A DNA stretch of 64,000 nt from Acestrorhynchus altus. Taxonomy: Eukaryota > Chordata > Actinopteri > Characiformes > Acestrorhynchidae. The stretch's first letter is position 1; every line of letters begins with the position of its first letter. The notes beneath the pieces were generated by a model. The model saw only the letters and a program-made list of their open reading frames with translations, did no database searches and was not told where the DNA came from. Positions 12,292 to 25,309 of the stretch are shown piece by piece. The translations under genes and the position numbers were made by a program. The DNA is taken from the NCBI GenBank assembly GCA_034509495.1, contig CM067507.1:26092385-26156384 (forward strand), in the 5' to 3' direction.

Positions 12292-15007
12292 AAATTCTTG
12301 TCTACAATGCAATCATAAGGGTGGTGGGAGCTGTACCTAAAGCTCAAAGGCATTTATGTACAGGTAGAGTTTAATGTAATGTGAACCCATTCGTGTAATA
12401 CAGTATTTTTCAAGCTAAAACACACTGAGATAAAACAAAAGTCATTTTCATGGCTGCCTAATTTTGCACAGTATTGTGTACAATGCCTGACTTTACTGGA
12501 CGGACAAGAAAAGGCAATAAATAGTGCCTAACAGTGTCTAAGTGTGGGAGTTTGCTCAAGTCCCTTTCTGATGAGAACATTAATTTCACTCATGAGAACA
12601 TTTCAGTGTGTAACCCCCTGATTAACATGGACTAGTTGAAAAGCCCACTCAAACCTTGAGCAGTGGGCTGGGAGGAGGATCTGCTTTAATTGCTTATTAG
12701 ATGGATTCCTGCTCCATCTCCTCATTATGGCAGAAAATGGATGAGCCGAATCAATTTTCTTTCACCCATTCTGCCAGTGCTCCCTCATGCTCTCGCTCGT
12801 GCTCGGCCCTCTTTCTCTCTTCGCTTAAAACACATCCACCACCAACAGCCCTGGTGTCAATAAAGCCTAATGACTAAACATTCTCTGCTGATGGCCTGAT
12901 CTTTAAAAAATGGAGCCATTAAATGAGGATGCTATCTCTTTCCCTCTCAAGTACTTTTACATATTTGTTATGCAAACGATATATGCACTAACAGGGCCAA
13001 CTTAAATGTGACACTGTGCCAATTATGGTTATCCAACAAATACAATTACTGCCACTGTAATGCAAGTGCACAAACCATTATCACAGAACAGGGCAGTAAA
13101 GTGGTACCCTGAGCACTGTGTGTTAGTAAGTGTTATTCAAACCCATGGAGGGCCAGACAAAAAGTAAAACTATCAGTCCTCTGGAGAGGTGTGTGCCATA
13201 GACAGCACAAGGAAGCAGCATCCTAATTTAGCATCAGCTCTCTGTGACTGGGGCTGGGGCTCTAGTGTGGTGCAGCAGCAGGGGAGCCTGTCATGGGCAG
13301 CCTGGTGTGACAAGTGGATATTGGGGCTGAGCTACGTGCTGTCTGTCTCCATTTTGTCCGACCTCAAGAGACAAAAGCCATCACGGCATGAATGTGCTAA
13401 ACCAGCCACCCAGCTGGAGCTGCAGAAGAGAGGAAGGAAGAGCAGAGGACAGGAGAAAAGAGTGAAAAAGGACATATGCTGAAAGAAGAGGAGCACCAAA
13501 AAGGACAGGAGAGCTCCCTCGGAGGTAGGACCCTATTTCTGCTCCTGTCCCTGCCATCTAACCCCTCTTAACAAGCATGTGGCATCCCCAATCAATTAGC
13601 CATGAATCACCAGTGCACAGAAGCAGGGACAGAGGACAGACAAGCCACTGCTTTAGGGGCGAGAGGGGGATTGTTAGTGAGATATACTGGTGGGGAGAGA
13701 GGAATGAATGAGGCCTTTGTGTGGGAAGCCAGTGCTGAACACAGTCGTTTCACTGAGGAACAGTCCCCACTGTCTGCACTGGGTTGGGTGGGTTTGTGCA
13801 GGACTGTGTGCGAGTCGATATGTGGGCACTGCAGTGAGATAGTGGAATATGTTTTACTGCTATGAACTACCTACACAAAAACAGTAATCTGGAAATGCAG
13901 TTGCATGAATCTTTTTGAGTCATTTAAATTGCCCTCTATTTATAGATTGAATACTTATAAATGGTCTTAGAACCACTGATTTGGAGGACCCCCTGCACAT
14001 CAGCTCATTTTCAGCTCAATCCTAATTTCCTGCTTCCCAGCTTCTAATGCTTCTTCTAAGTTCCCCTAAAACTTGCCAGAAGAGTACATGTTGTCTAGCA
14101 CTACACTGTGTATGCCTTATGAAAGGGCAGTGCACCTCAATAACTAACACCTCCAAATCCATGTCATTAATTAGAACCCATTCCTCAAGTTAGATTTAAG
14201 AGAAGCACAGATGTTCACTCATACTCATGTTTTTATAATGTTATATAATACATTATGTATATATGCATGTATATTTATGTTAGACTTTATCATATGAAAT
14301 AATATGCATTATTTCATCTCCTGCAAATCAAATTTTGACAGACTCTGCATGAGTTCTACATCTTTGCCAAGAAATGCATTTAATTTCTTAGTTGCTATCA
14401 TGAAGGAATCAAATAAAGACAATGCTAGTTTAGCCTTGGGTTAGGGGCATGACTGGCTCTGTTATTTTACAGTGGAAAAGGGTAGAAAAATATGCATCAC
14501 CTACATAATGAATTACTCTGTCTAGTCTATGTAACACCTTTGACATTTAAAGGTTGAATTTGAGGAATAAAACAGGTAATTGCGTAATTTAAAAGTAAAA
14601 TAAAGAAAATAATGAGTAGTCAAACAACAGTCATGAAACAGAGATTGAAACTGCTGCTAGGAGACTGTACAACAGTAATTGAACTTGCCTGTTCTAAGAC
14701 AGGTCAATATCAAAATGCAGAAATAATAATGTGCATGCCAATGTAATTTCAATTTAAAAAGAGTAGTTGAAATAAATCTGTGTAATATGTGAAAAATAAC
14801 TTTATGACACTGTATTGATTTTTTTTTAGTTTGAAACACTTAATGTGGTAAGATTGTACTGAATTCAAATAAATAATTTGAAGGAAAAAACAAAATTTCA
14901 TATAATTGAGGTAAAGCACTGAATATGTGCTGTTGATGCAGTAAGTACATTAAAATGTACTGTTTTTGTTACACGAAGTAGACTTGATATAATACCTCCA
15001 TTAAACA
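12292..15007. other. Non-coding DNA with two candidate conserved islands
   Basis: No gene is supported. About 12690-12935 and 13180-13620 have higher complexity and more GC than neighbouring DNA, and the second holds a CAATCAATTAGC word at 13589-13600 that recurs in another island at 28336-28347. Open stretches of 87-97 codons at 13189-13482 and 13602-13865 fall in the second island but show no domain. Either conserved regulatory DNA or decayed untranslated sequence would fit. Confidence 0.35.
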
Positions 15008-15266
15008 AAAGTAACCCGGCCTTACCCAAAACCTAACCTTAACCCTGGTCCTAATCCTAAATTTAATTAAATTTTAAACCTAATCCTAACATTCATCCTG
15101 GGCCTATTCCTAATCCTAAACTCAACCACAAACCTAATCCTAACCATTATTTTGGCCCTATTCCTAAACTTATCCTAAACTCAAAACTTGCTAACAATGC
15201 TAACAATCATTCTGGCCCTAACCATAACCTCAGCCTAAAAATAATCCTAACCTTAATCCTAAATGA
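15008..15266 (+). repeat. Degenerate telomere-like (CCTAAC/T)n array
   Basis: Variants of CCTAAC, CCTAAT, CCCTAA and CCTAAA recur at roughly six-base spacing over about 260 bp, with interruptions. These resemble the C-rich vertebrate telomere strand (CCCTAA) but are heavily mutated. Shorter stretches of the same kind occur at 36440-36560, 37870-37905 and 62131-62185. Confidence 0.65.
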
Positions 15267-17091
15267 AACGACTGATCATGAAGTCTCTTGATAATCTTCT
15301 GAATATTTTCATATGCTTTCCTGCTGCCACAGCATCGATATGTGGTTGAGATGTTACTGAGAGTCTGATGTGTTTATGTTAAAAAGGACCACTCCAAATA
15401 AAGTGTCACCAAAGCTTAAATTTGTTACAGTGGGCTGTAAATAAAATATGTTCACAAAATAAAGTGAAATGGATGTGTCAGATAGTTTATTAAAAACAAA
15501 GAGCAATTCAATAAGTCAGAGTGAAATTAAATGAAATATTGAACCGTTCTCATGTTTTCTTAAAAATGTGTCATGTGAGTCATAATTCAGTTTAGCTGCA
15601 AATGCCATTCAACATCTCTAATCCAATTGTTTGTCCTGGGTAATATGATTGTTCTGCTCTTTCATGTGATCAGCTGAGACAAATTCATAATCCGTTACTC
15701 ATCCTGAACCACAGCGTTTTATTATTTGTCTTATCTTCTTATGTGAACAATGCTGAAGAAATTCCTACTGACAATATGACAGATATTATGACAGAAGGTT
15801 AAATAAGTTCACATTTCACATGTTAAATGTAATCTTCAGGATATTATGAGGGTGGCATGTTTTGGCTTTGCAGTGCCTGACTGACCAATAATGAAGCAGA
15901 ATTGTGAATGTCCAGAATATGTCAGACTACAGTCAAATCAGTCTAAGTATAATCTTACTCTGGTGAAATTATACGAAGCATGATTTATGCTTGATTTACA
16001 AGATGGCACAGCACTGGTTAGGAAACCTTCATATAGATTGTTTATTATTTTTTATTCAGTTTCACTGTCAGTGTTAAACATATGAAAATGGTTTAGATTT
16101 GGTGTCTGTCTTATAAAATATGCCAACTACCAAAATAATGGACCACAATAATAGTTACAAACATTATATAGTACATTATATTGCTCATATTATATGATAA
16201 TACTTTTGCTTCCATATCTGTGGGGGAAAATAGCTTTAAAATCAGCTCACATTTTCAGTGCACAGATCCGTTACTAATTTGACCTCATACTTCCAACTTT
16301 ATTTTGCCAGGTATAGTTCAAGGACTATGCAACACACCACACTGCTGAATATGACTATTGATTTATGTAGATTCTGTATATCCTCAGCTTTGTTTGAAAA
16401 CAAATTAAGACATTAATTGGCTCACTTATAACACAATGCAAGAACAATGTCAACAGACCACAAATATCCACACAGCCATTTAGGTTCCCTACATGATAAT
16501 CAGAAGCTCAGTGGATTCGATATGTTTACTGCGACCAACGGAACTCATTACAGTTTCCCCGGTCTAGTGTCTCTAGCTTTGTTACATTTTGAACAATAAA
16601 ACTATACAAAATCACTTTCACCATATCTGCCCCAGGAGCAAGCCTTTATATCCAATGATGATAGAGGACAGGATGAAAAATGACTATGGCTAATTACAGC
16701 CAAAATAGTCATATTGTTTCTCCATAATTGTATACTCCAAAGAGGCTCCTGAACATTATCATAATAGGACCACTCAGTAATCATGGCATATTCAGTAATT
16801 ATTTTTCAATTCAAAAAAGACAAGCAAGGGCAAAGGCCACCCTTACCAAAAATTGTGCAAATGAACAGAATGTTGAAATTAAAACATCCTGACATTGCAT
16901 GATTCTTGCCTCTTGTGGCATACTTATTAATATTGACTTTGCCAATTAACAATGACATAAACTCCTGAATATGTGTTTTGTACAAATGTCAAATCTATTC
17001 ATGTATTTTTTTTCTGATGGATGGTGTTTAGAACCTTGTGTAATAAGCCTTTTATAATAACTAAACTATAAAACGGTATATCAGTTTGGTT
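15267..17091. other. AT-rich non-coding DNA, no gene seen
   Basis: No open frame with domain content, transposon end or long simple repeat was found. Confidence 0.4.
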
Positions 17092-17372
17092 AGATCAGCC
17101 ATAACATTAAAACCACTGACAGGTGAATTGGATAACATTCCAATGGCACCAGTCAAATTCTTAAAGCTGATGTGTTCAAAGCAGAATAAATGGGCATAAG
17201 AATCAAGAACCAAACTCACAAGAACCAAACTGTGACAATTAGATGACTGCGTCAGAGCATCTCCAAAACATCAGGTAGGTACTTGTAGGGTATTTCAAGT
17301 ATGCAGGGATCAGAAGTCAAGTAAGGACAAATTGTGAACCGGCAACAGGATAATGGATCAGGATGGTGTTAT
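17092..17372 (+). mobile_element. 5' fragment of a Tc1-like transposon
   Basis: The start AGATCAGCCATAACATTAAA followed by ACCACTGACAGGTGAA is a characteristic fish Tc1-type terminal repeat. Downstream words (GATGTGTTCAAAGCAG, GCGTCAGAGCATCTCC, GTGAACCGGCAACAGG) follow the order expected of the 5' region and the start of the transposase, which carries the DNA-binding domain. Several internal deletions and frame breaks are present, and the catalytic half is absent. It is a dead remnant. Confidence 0.65.
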
Positions 17373-17403
17373 ACATGCCACCCTTCAATACATCACTGTG
17401 AAT

Positions 17404-17486
17404 TACTAAATATATTTTATTATATATTATATAATATATATATATATATTATATATTATATAATATATTATATATATATATTATTA
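17404..17486. repeat. AT-only palindromic tract
   Basis: About 80 bp composed almost only of A and T, built from TATATAAT and ATTATATA words that are mutually reverse-complementary. It should be able to extrude a cruciform and is likely to be length-variable. Confidence 0.75.
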
Positions 17487-18329
17487 AATCAAATTCCTGT
17501 GTCCACCTGAGTCACCTGATCACATCCTGTTTATCATGACAAGGATGCTCTTCACTGTGACCAAGACCAAATTCCATCTTATAGCATGATCTGAGAAGAA
17601 GGCCTAATTAGAATGCTTTGGAAAGCAGAAAGCCCAGAAAAGGTCTACAGCTCTTCAGTCTTGTGAAACAGTAAATGTCTCCTTCCAATATTCTTCAGTT
17701 CAGCACTCCACATGTTACATATGGAAACTGACAGGTGTTACAAAGATAGGGAGTCCCAAAGTTATTCCTTGCAAAAATATTGTACAATGTAATTTGATGA
17801 CTGGAAAAGGATAATAAATCTTCCCCAAGGATTCGTAACACAGTTGAAAAGTCATTCTCAGGCAGAGTGATGAAGAAAAATGATAAGATGATGCAAGTTC
17901 AAATGATTTGCAGAGCTAAAGATTGAAGTGGTTAGCTAATCTCTAGTACAAGCCCTTGGGAAGCTCACCTGGGAGAAGTGCTGCTTCTCAGTTGAGTAGG
18001 TTGTAGAACTAGAAATCCTTCAGAACAAAATGAAGAGAAAGATGGCAGGGTATGGAAACAGTAGTCTATTGGATGTATGCAAATTAATGAGTCATTAGCA
18101 CTGCGCTTTAGGGAAAGATGATGGTGTCATTAGTGCCCTTGCGGCAAAGCATCATAGCAGGGTTTATGCATAATCACACATCAGAGCTAATTACTTATTA
18201 GTGCTCTCCTCTAAAGATGTTGAGGAGTTTGGTAATATAAGAAAGTGGTAAGAAAGGGAAAGCCACAGATATTCAGCGTGGCACAGAATGGGTACTTTCT
18301 TTTTCTTTTCTTCTTATTTTCAATCTAGT
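17487..18329. other. Non-coding DNA, no gene seen
   Basis: Nothing recognised. It is bounded on the right by the 5' truncation of the LINE at about 18330. Confidence 0.4.
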
Positions 18330-20206
18330 ATAATAAGGAAGCATCTTATGAAGCACTACAGGACTGCTTCAAGGCTACAGACTCACCGGCGCTCTCTGAG
18401 CCTCACAAAGAGGACATTGATGGGCTCACAGTATGCATAATGGACTACATCAATTTCTGTGTGGACTCCACTGTATAACACTCCTCAATAACTATCTTGG
18501 TCTGTCCAAGACCAAGACTGTCAAATGCTACCCAAACAACAAGTCATTGGTAACAAAGGACATTAAAGCTCTCCTTAAGAGGGTCTTCAGAGCTGGAGAC
18601 AGGGAGGAGGTAAGAACAATCCAGAGGGAGCTAAAGATATCTTTTACAGGGGCTAAGGACACATATAGGAGGAAGCTGGAGTGGGAACTTCAGCAAAACA
18701 GCATGTGGGATATTGTGAGTGGAATAAGGGCAATTCCTGGCTTCAGGTCCTGCAAAATCAGAGAGGTAGAGGGCAGTATGGACAGGGCCAATGAACTTAA
18801 ACTGTTCTTTAACAGATTTGACACTGTGAACTCTGTCCTCCCTCATCTTGACTCTTCTGCTGTTGGCCCCTGGCAAACCAGTCCACTCCACTCCCTGTCC
18901 CTCCCCCTCCAAATAGCTTGTCCCCCTCCTGCGACAGCCCACCTCACACCTCCACCACCTGTCACCACTACAGTAAGTCTCACTGATGACCAAGTGAACT
19001 GAAGAGACTGCACACAAACAAGGCTGTAGGCCCTGATGGGGTCTCCTCTAGAGTGCTTATGGAAGATGTCTTTCATTGTCCCTGTGTCGAGGACTCTGTG
19101 ACCCAGTGACGTCAAGGACTACAGGCCAGTGGCACCGATGTCCCATGTAATGAAGGCCATGGAGAGGATCATCCTGGACCAGCTCCTACTCATAGTCCAG
19201 CCATTTCTGGACCCCCCCCAGTCAGCCCCACCTGGGAATTGAGAATGCCGTCATCTACCTGCTCAACTGAAAATATGCTCACTTGGACAAGCCAGAACTG
19301 TGATGTCATGTTTTTTTTTTGTTTGTTTTTTTTTTTTACTTCTTCATTGCTTTATATACCATTTGGCCTGCTCTTCTGTGTGACATGTTGACAGAGATTG
19401 TTAACCACAGTACGTAAGCCTGCAGCACTGTGTCAGACAGAATGGTTAGCAACACTGGAACCCCACAGGGAACTCTCCTTTCTCCCTTCCTCTTCACCCT
19501 CTATACCACAGATTTCAGCTACTGCACAAAGACTTGCAATCTTCAGAAGTTTTTGATGACACTGCAATAGTTGGATGTATCAACAGGGGTGATGAGGATG
19601 AGTACAGGGAGATGCTGAAGGACTTTGTAACATGGTGCGAGTTGAACCATCTGGAGCACATCATTACAGAAACAAAGGAACTAGTGGTGGAAATGAGGAG
19701 GAACAAGACACTTGTGATCATTGTGATCATAGGGGGTTTCAAGTAACTGGGTTTAAATATTGACAATAATATCTCAGGATATCCTATGAGTCTGTGGCTA
19801 CAGGCCATTATGGACAATGACTTCCACCCATTCTAATAAACAGTGATGAGACATAGGAGCACTTTCAGTGCAAGACTCATTCCTACCTGTGGCCATAAAA
19901 TTCTGTAACTCCTCCCTTAAGGGGTGACTGTGTGGTACACATGTGCAGCTTATTCATTTTACTCCTCTATGCAATAACTATGAGGTGCATAGGTGTACTT
20001 TTGAACTAAAATACATAGTATGTTCATATTTATTTATTACCACAGCCACTACCTTTTGGTAAGTATTTTAATATGTATGTATTTTCAAAAAGTTTGTTCT
20101 GTTCATAAAATATTCAATTGTATTTCATAGAGATGGGTGCAGCTGTAATAATTTGCATTTCTCTCTGGGATTAATAAAGTAATTCTGATTCTGATAAGTG
20201 CTATTT
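18330..20206 (+). mobile_element. Decayed non-LTR retrotransposon (CR1/L2/Rex1-like LINE)
   Basis: A plus-strand LINE polyprotein remnant. The region before the reverse transcriptase is recognisable near 18340-18800: YINFCVDSTV, then TKDIKALLKRVFRAGDREEV and MDRANELKLFFNRFDT. Next come reverse-transcriptase blocks in order: KAVGPDGV (about 19020), the block around ATGAAGGCCATGGAGAGG (about 19150), TPQGTLLSPFLFTLYT (about 19460), and FDDTAIVGC at about 19552. The last corresponds to the catalytic F-x-DD box with one residue missing. The 3' end has GGGATTAATAAAGTAATTCT with a short CTGATT-type repeat, typical of this group. The 5' end is truncated, several frameshifts and stops break the frame, and a run of T at about 19311-19336 sits within a deletion. 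It cannot encode a working enzyme. The exact clade is uncertain. Confidence 0.85.
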
Positions 20207-20764
20207 AGCTAGGTCACAGGAACATGCCAGATCAATAATGCCATACTGATAATATAGAACGGAGTGGTCAACAGGGGCCACAGTCTTACACAGTTGCTAA
20301 TTTGTCAGTTCTTATAGACCTAATAAATCAGGCAATTAACAGGTTAATTGAATAGGGTATGCTTGAGTACGGAAAGCGAAAAACTGTGCAGGAGTCTGGC
20401 CCTCCATGACTGGAACTGCCCTCTCCTGATAAAGAATTATAATGCATTCAATATTCAGCAGTATTGATAATACAGGATTTCACCTGATTGATTCTCTCTC
20501 AGCAATATAGATATACATGATTACCAGATTTAGCAGATACCTAGTTACTCAGTAATAATTAATTAAAAAATACACATCATATTAGGAACCAATACAGTAT
20601 TATAGATACTAAGGAGGGCAATTTGACAATCAGCTCCAAAAATTTAAACCCATACTTGTTAAATTTCAGCCAAAGGAGGAATATGGTGTAATAATTTCCA
20701 TTTTTTGTTTTACTTTTGATCAGTTATGCCTGTAGGAATTTAAAAATCAAAAATCCAGTACAGA
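20207..20764. other. Non-coding DNA, nothing recognised
   Basis: AT-rich sequence with no identifiable gene or element. Confidence 0.4.
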
Positions 20765-20945
20765 TTATAAGCATAGTTCATAAGGCAGATTCTAAGTCCT
20801 GCTTGGAACCCCTGGTCCTCCATAAAGATCAGCAGTGCTGTAAAATCTCCTTGTAAATGTTGTTTTGACTCTGGACTTGATAAAACATAGTGGACCAGCA
20901 GATGACAAGGTCCTGGTCCTGGAAAACCACTGCCCTGCTTTTTGT
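20765..20945. mobile_element. hAT-like MITE remnant
   Basis: CTTGGAACCCCTGGTCCTCC near the left end and AGGTCCTGGTCCTGGAAAAC near the right end resemble the GTCCTGG-rich termini of fish hAT-type MITEs. The core is diverged and no clean 8-bp target duplication is visible. A better preserved relative is at 50045-50245. Confidence 0.35.
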
Positions 20946-21289
20946 AGTGTTTTTCTGCTGTAACATACCCATTTTGGCTCAACAAGGGCTTGTCATTTAT
21001 TTCACTGAGCAAGAGTTCTTTGTCTTCTCTGTTCAGGTAAGATGTTTATAATGTTGTCTCGGCTTCAGGAAGGGCTTGACATTAGGAATACTGCTGCTGT
21101 AACCCCTTCCCCTCTAAACATTCTCGGTGCACTGACGCCAGGCCTGGTCTACTTCTTGTTAAATTCTTCCAAGGATTCCTCCAAGTTTCTACAAGAATTC
21201 TGTTGACAATCATCTCAAGGCTGTGGTCATCCCTGTTACTTGTGTACCTAATTCCAGCACATTTTGCCTCCAATCAAATTTCCATTAAT

Positions 21290-21385
21290 TTTGTTTTGAT
21301 ACAGCACTCTGAGAACAACCAGCAATGAACTTCAGGGAATGACAATCCTGGAGGGTGTCACTGATCATCTTCCTCATGAGTGTGA
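21290..21385. repeat. Possible DNA-transposon fragment
   Basis: CACTCTGAGAACAACCAGCA and TCCTGGAGGGTGTCACTGAT resemble words from a widespread fish DNA transposon. Only about 95 bp can be matched from memory, so neither family nor strand is certain. Confidence 0.3.
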
Positions 21386-21459
21386 TTGAATGTGTTCAGC
21401 TAGTTTATAAATGGTATTTAATATGTAAATTATGCTCATTAGACCTCTACATTTTACAC

Positions 21460-21655
21460 ATCCACACACAGTAATATACACTGGTGAATTCACACACCAG
21501 GGGGCAATGGGCACACATGCCCGGAGCAGTGGGCAACCCTATCCTCACTGCCCGGGGAGCAGCTGGGGAGTTCAGTGCTCAAGAGCACTTCAGTCATGTT
21601 CTGCCAGTTCAAGGATTTGAACCGGTGACCTTGCAGTCACAAGGCTGATAATGTG
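21460..21655 (+). repeat. Teleost interspersed repeat with tRNA-like end
   Basis: CACACCAGGGGGCAATGGG, GCCCGGGGAGCAGCTGGGG, GTGCTCAAGAGCACTTCAGT, then GATTTGAACCGGTGACCTTG and CAGTCACAAGGCTGATAA. The last part resembles the T-arm side of a tRNA in reverse orientation, as in tRNA-derived fish SINEs. A second copy is at 54640-54805. Confidence 0.6.
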
Positions 21656-22756
21656 GTAAAGTGAAATGAACTAATATTTTGCGGTCATGTTGATCAAAAG
21701 TAAAACAAAAAAACTTGAAATATTTAACTTTGTGTAATACATATACATAACTGTTTATATATTTTTTATCAGAGTATGAAAATACAAGATTGAGATGTAC
21801 ACAAAATACACAATATATAAAGAGACCTCACATAAAGAGATCTGAACATCTGATGTTGAATGAAACAAGTTAGATGTAGCATGTAGACAGAACTGAATTT
21901 CAAAGGTTAACACTGGTGAGTTTGATTGACTTCAAAACACAACTGACTTCAGAGTGAGGAAGGAGATACTGGAGACAACCAGAGAAACATCCAGAAAGGC
22001 TTTCAGGAAGATTGTGCCAGTTTTGAGAAATTGTCCTCAAACTACTCACTACTGCTGAATGTTTTGATTCCACAAAAGAAATCATGACGGCAGAAAGACA
22101 GCCTGTCTGTACATGACAGAAAGAAAAAAAAAAAACAAAAAAAAAACAGAAGAGTGATGGCAATTCATAGCAAATCTGTGTAAACTTCTGAGATATAGAT
22201 TTGTTTATAGGCAGAAGCATAAGTGCAATCAGAGACACATTTGACATTTACAAAAGTTGTGGACAGAGCAATGGCCATGGAAATATCAACAAATAGTGCT
22301 ATAAAATAAAAACAGTCTCTGGAGAGCTGTGGTAATCCTGTGGAAGAGACAAATTGTCACACTCGCAATCAAAGCAAGGCTTGTTTTGTTTAATGAAGAC
22401 ATTCACTGGAGATCAATTCCATAATTGCTCTCAAATGCAAATATCACACTGAAGAGTTCTCAAAATGAAATTATAGAGAATCAAGTGTGCCCAATGTTTC
22501 TATGAAAAGAATATGAGAATAAAAAATATGAGGACAAGTTGATATGAGGCACAACATAACAGGCAAAGTCTTGTACAAAGACTGCATGTAAATGTATATT
22601 TTTAAAAACTAAACACTGGTTGGTCATTTTAATATATGGAATACCTTCAGTGTTATCCAGGAGAGACTGGCTTTCCTAATTGAAGTGGTTTTGTTGCTGA
22701 CACCGCAAGCACTGCAAGCATTGCAAGCACTCAAACAAACATGGTATAGTCTTGAA

Positions 22757-22890
22757 ATCCATTCATTAATTCACCTTCTTATCTGCTTCTTCCTGGTCAG
22801 GGTTGCAGTGCATCCAGAGCCTACCCTGTATCATTTGGCACAGGGCTGGAATACCTCCTGGACAGTGTACCAGTCATCCTATAGGAGACG
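22757..22890 (+). repeat. 5' part of the repeat family at 1-42 and 2704-2906
   Basis: ATCCATTCATTAATTCACCT, CTGCTTCTTCCTGGTCAGGG, GTGCATCCAGAGCCTACCC and GGGCTGGAATACCTCCTGG are in the family order. The element breaks off where the portion seen at 2704 would begin. Just upstream, at about 22705-22735, GCAAGCACT-type 9-mers repeat three to four times. Confidence 0.6.
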
Positions 22891-24569
22891 ATTCTGCAAG
22901 CAGACCAATACATATGCATGTTTACATACATGTGTGTTGTAACATGGTTTCAAGAGGAATTCATACATGTTAAAAGAGAATTTCAGGAGTCATGCAATGT
23001 TTAGTAAATGTTTCTGGGGGTAGAGCAGGAATTATAATTGCAGAATTGACATTCACAAATGAAATTATTTGAACAGAAAATGTTAGGAAGTAAGTATGTA
23101 ATTATAGGACCTGAATCTCTAACTCCACCTAAACCTTTGTAAAAGTACATTTTTCTAACCTCCAGAATAGCAAGAAGCCATTTGGGTGCATAAAACGTTG
23201 GTTAATGTGTATTTGACAAAAGAGTCAATTGAATTGGAGGAAATGGTGAATCACAAGCATGTCACACACACTATCATAAATGTACATTCAAAAGTACAAT
23301 TTTGGACTTTTGGTACATAATAGGGCCTTAACTTGTACTGGGCTGCAGAAATGGCAAACAAGACTTGCTCTAAGACTTGCTCTTGTGGAATTGAGCATGG
23401 CTGAAGTGCCTGGAGAGCAAGAATTGAACCCACAACTTCAGGACCCTGACGCACACTCCCTGCAGTTCCAATGTGCCACCCAGTTTGAAAGTTATTCAAA
23501 GTAAATACGAAGATTAAAGAAAGCAATACATAAGATTGCCAGTTGCTCTGCATAGTCCTTCTGCACGACTATGTGTAAGCACCTTTCATGAATCCTGAAT
23601 AATTGAGAATTCAGTGACTTATAAATGGCATTTGAGTGTCTATAGTAAGACCTATTTATTTATTTCCAATATTAGACATATTTATTCTTTATAATTCATG
23701 TATTTATAAGGAAACGTGTACTAATTTTGGACAATATTTAAGTAGAATGAGAAGAGATAATGAGATCAGTCTGACACATCTCATTTCTTTCAATTCACTG
23801 ATATTTTGTCTTATTTTTTTATTTTATTTTATTTTTTTTTACTTTGGAATAGAAAAGTAGCTTTCCAGTTTTGAAAAGGAATGATTAAACATTCTCGTAA
23901 GGTTGTAAAATTGTTTGAGTCTGTGAAAACTTGAAATGCAAATTTTGCTTGATTGCCTATCATGAGACATTCAGTTAACACTGCATTTAACATTAGACCT
24001 TTAGGGAGGCAGGAATCATTTGACTTTGCAAAAATATGATGAGCAAAGCTTGATAGTTGCAGCAAAATGTGCTGAATGTTGGCATTTCACAGCTGTCAAA
24101 GTAATTGCTTTTTTTTTCATCGACTTCCCTTTGCGTGTAAATGAGTGCATCTGATGAGAGACTGTAGTAAGCACGTCAGGGTGTTTTATCATTGATTTCT
24201 AAGTGGTACATTATTATGTTTGACTTACAAGACCAAATCCAATCATCGAAGAACAACTCACGGGCATCTTGCCCAACATCTACCAAATACCCAGATAATA
24301 AAAGTTGGGTCAGTGTGAAATTGAGAGCATAGATGTTCCCTAACTCTTTCCTTAGTCAAAAGTTCTACTCAAATGTCTGAGTTAAGTTGAACAATACAGC
24401 TGTTTATCCTAAACAGACTTTTATAAGCTGTATCTGACATTGGTTGTTTGTTATCCCTCAATTTGATAATTCTCGATCACAGGTTAGGAATTCTCATCAA
24501 ATACCATCATATTTTGAAGAAAGGTCAAGTTTGTTTTTGGTTGTTTTTGCTCTTCCTGACCACAGAGCC
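22891..24569. other. Non-coding DNA, repeat traces only
   Basis: No gene is supported. About 23400-23480 has GAATTGAACCCACAACTTCA, a trace of a tRNA-like repeat end. The remainder is AT-rich and featureless to me. Confidence 0.4.
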
Positions 24570-24650
24570 TGTGGCATCATTAGGATTCTGAATTTAGGAT
24601 TTAATCTCATGATCTCCTGATGATCAGGCAGCACTCAGGAGCCCTGAAAA
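24570..24650. repeat. tRNA-like repeat fragment
   Basis: TCTCATGATCTCCTGATGAT then CAGGCAGCACTCAGGAGC resembles the tRNA-like portion of fish repeats of the kind at 25310-25558. It is too short to place further. Confidence 0.35.
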
Positions 24651-25309
24651 TACATATACAAGTTTTGTAACTGAAAATGTGCTGCTTGTACTAAAATTGT
24701 CATTTACTCCCTTAAAAATGTAGCCAGATTGAATGCTCAGCATATCTGAAAAATTCACATAATGAGGACAAATCGCTTGTTAATAGGTATATAATAGGTA
24801 TATATATAATCATGAAAATATATATATAATTGACTTGTTTTGTTATATAGCATTGCTGGGTGGTTTCATATCCCTCTAGACAATGCTTAGAATTGTGAAT
24901 GGACACTAGGCAATACTTTCCTTTGAAGGTGATACAAGTTGTGCATGTGCAGTTGAACATTCATGCCAGTAGTGGGTCCACCTTCAAATGGCTAATTTAC
25001 TCATTAGTAGAAATTGAATATATTTTGTGTAGCTTTTTGTAGCTTTATGCTAAAATGAATAATACACAAAAATGTCAGTCATGTGCCAAGCATATTGTTC
25101 AACAGAAAGAGTAATCATGCCCCAATGGCACCTCACATTAGACATGACTATGTTAATATGGGTACTGGATGCCTGAATTGTAGCCTGTATCCAAACAAAG
25201 AACTCTACAATCAGAAGATGTATTATATCACTACTTATGCATATTAAAACCAATCCAGCTTGTGCATGTCTGACTTTTGAAAAAAAAAAAAGTTTTCTTT
25301 TCTGCCAAT

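Noticed and set aside
18631..19115. Two minus-strand open frames of 90-128 codons
   Set aside because: They lie opposite the recognisable plus-strand LINE sequence and have no domain of their own.
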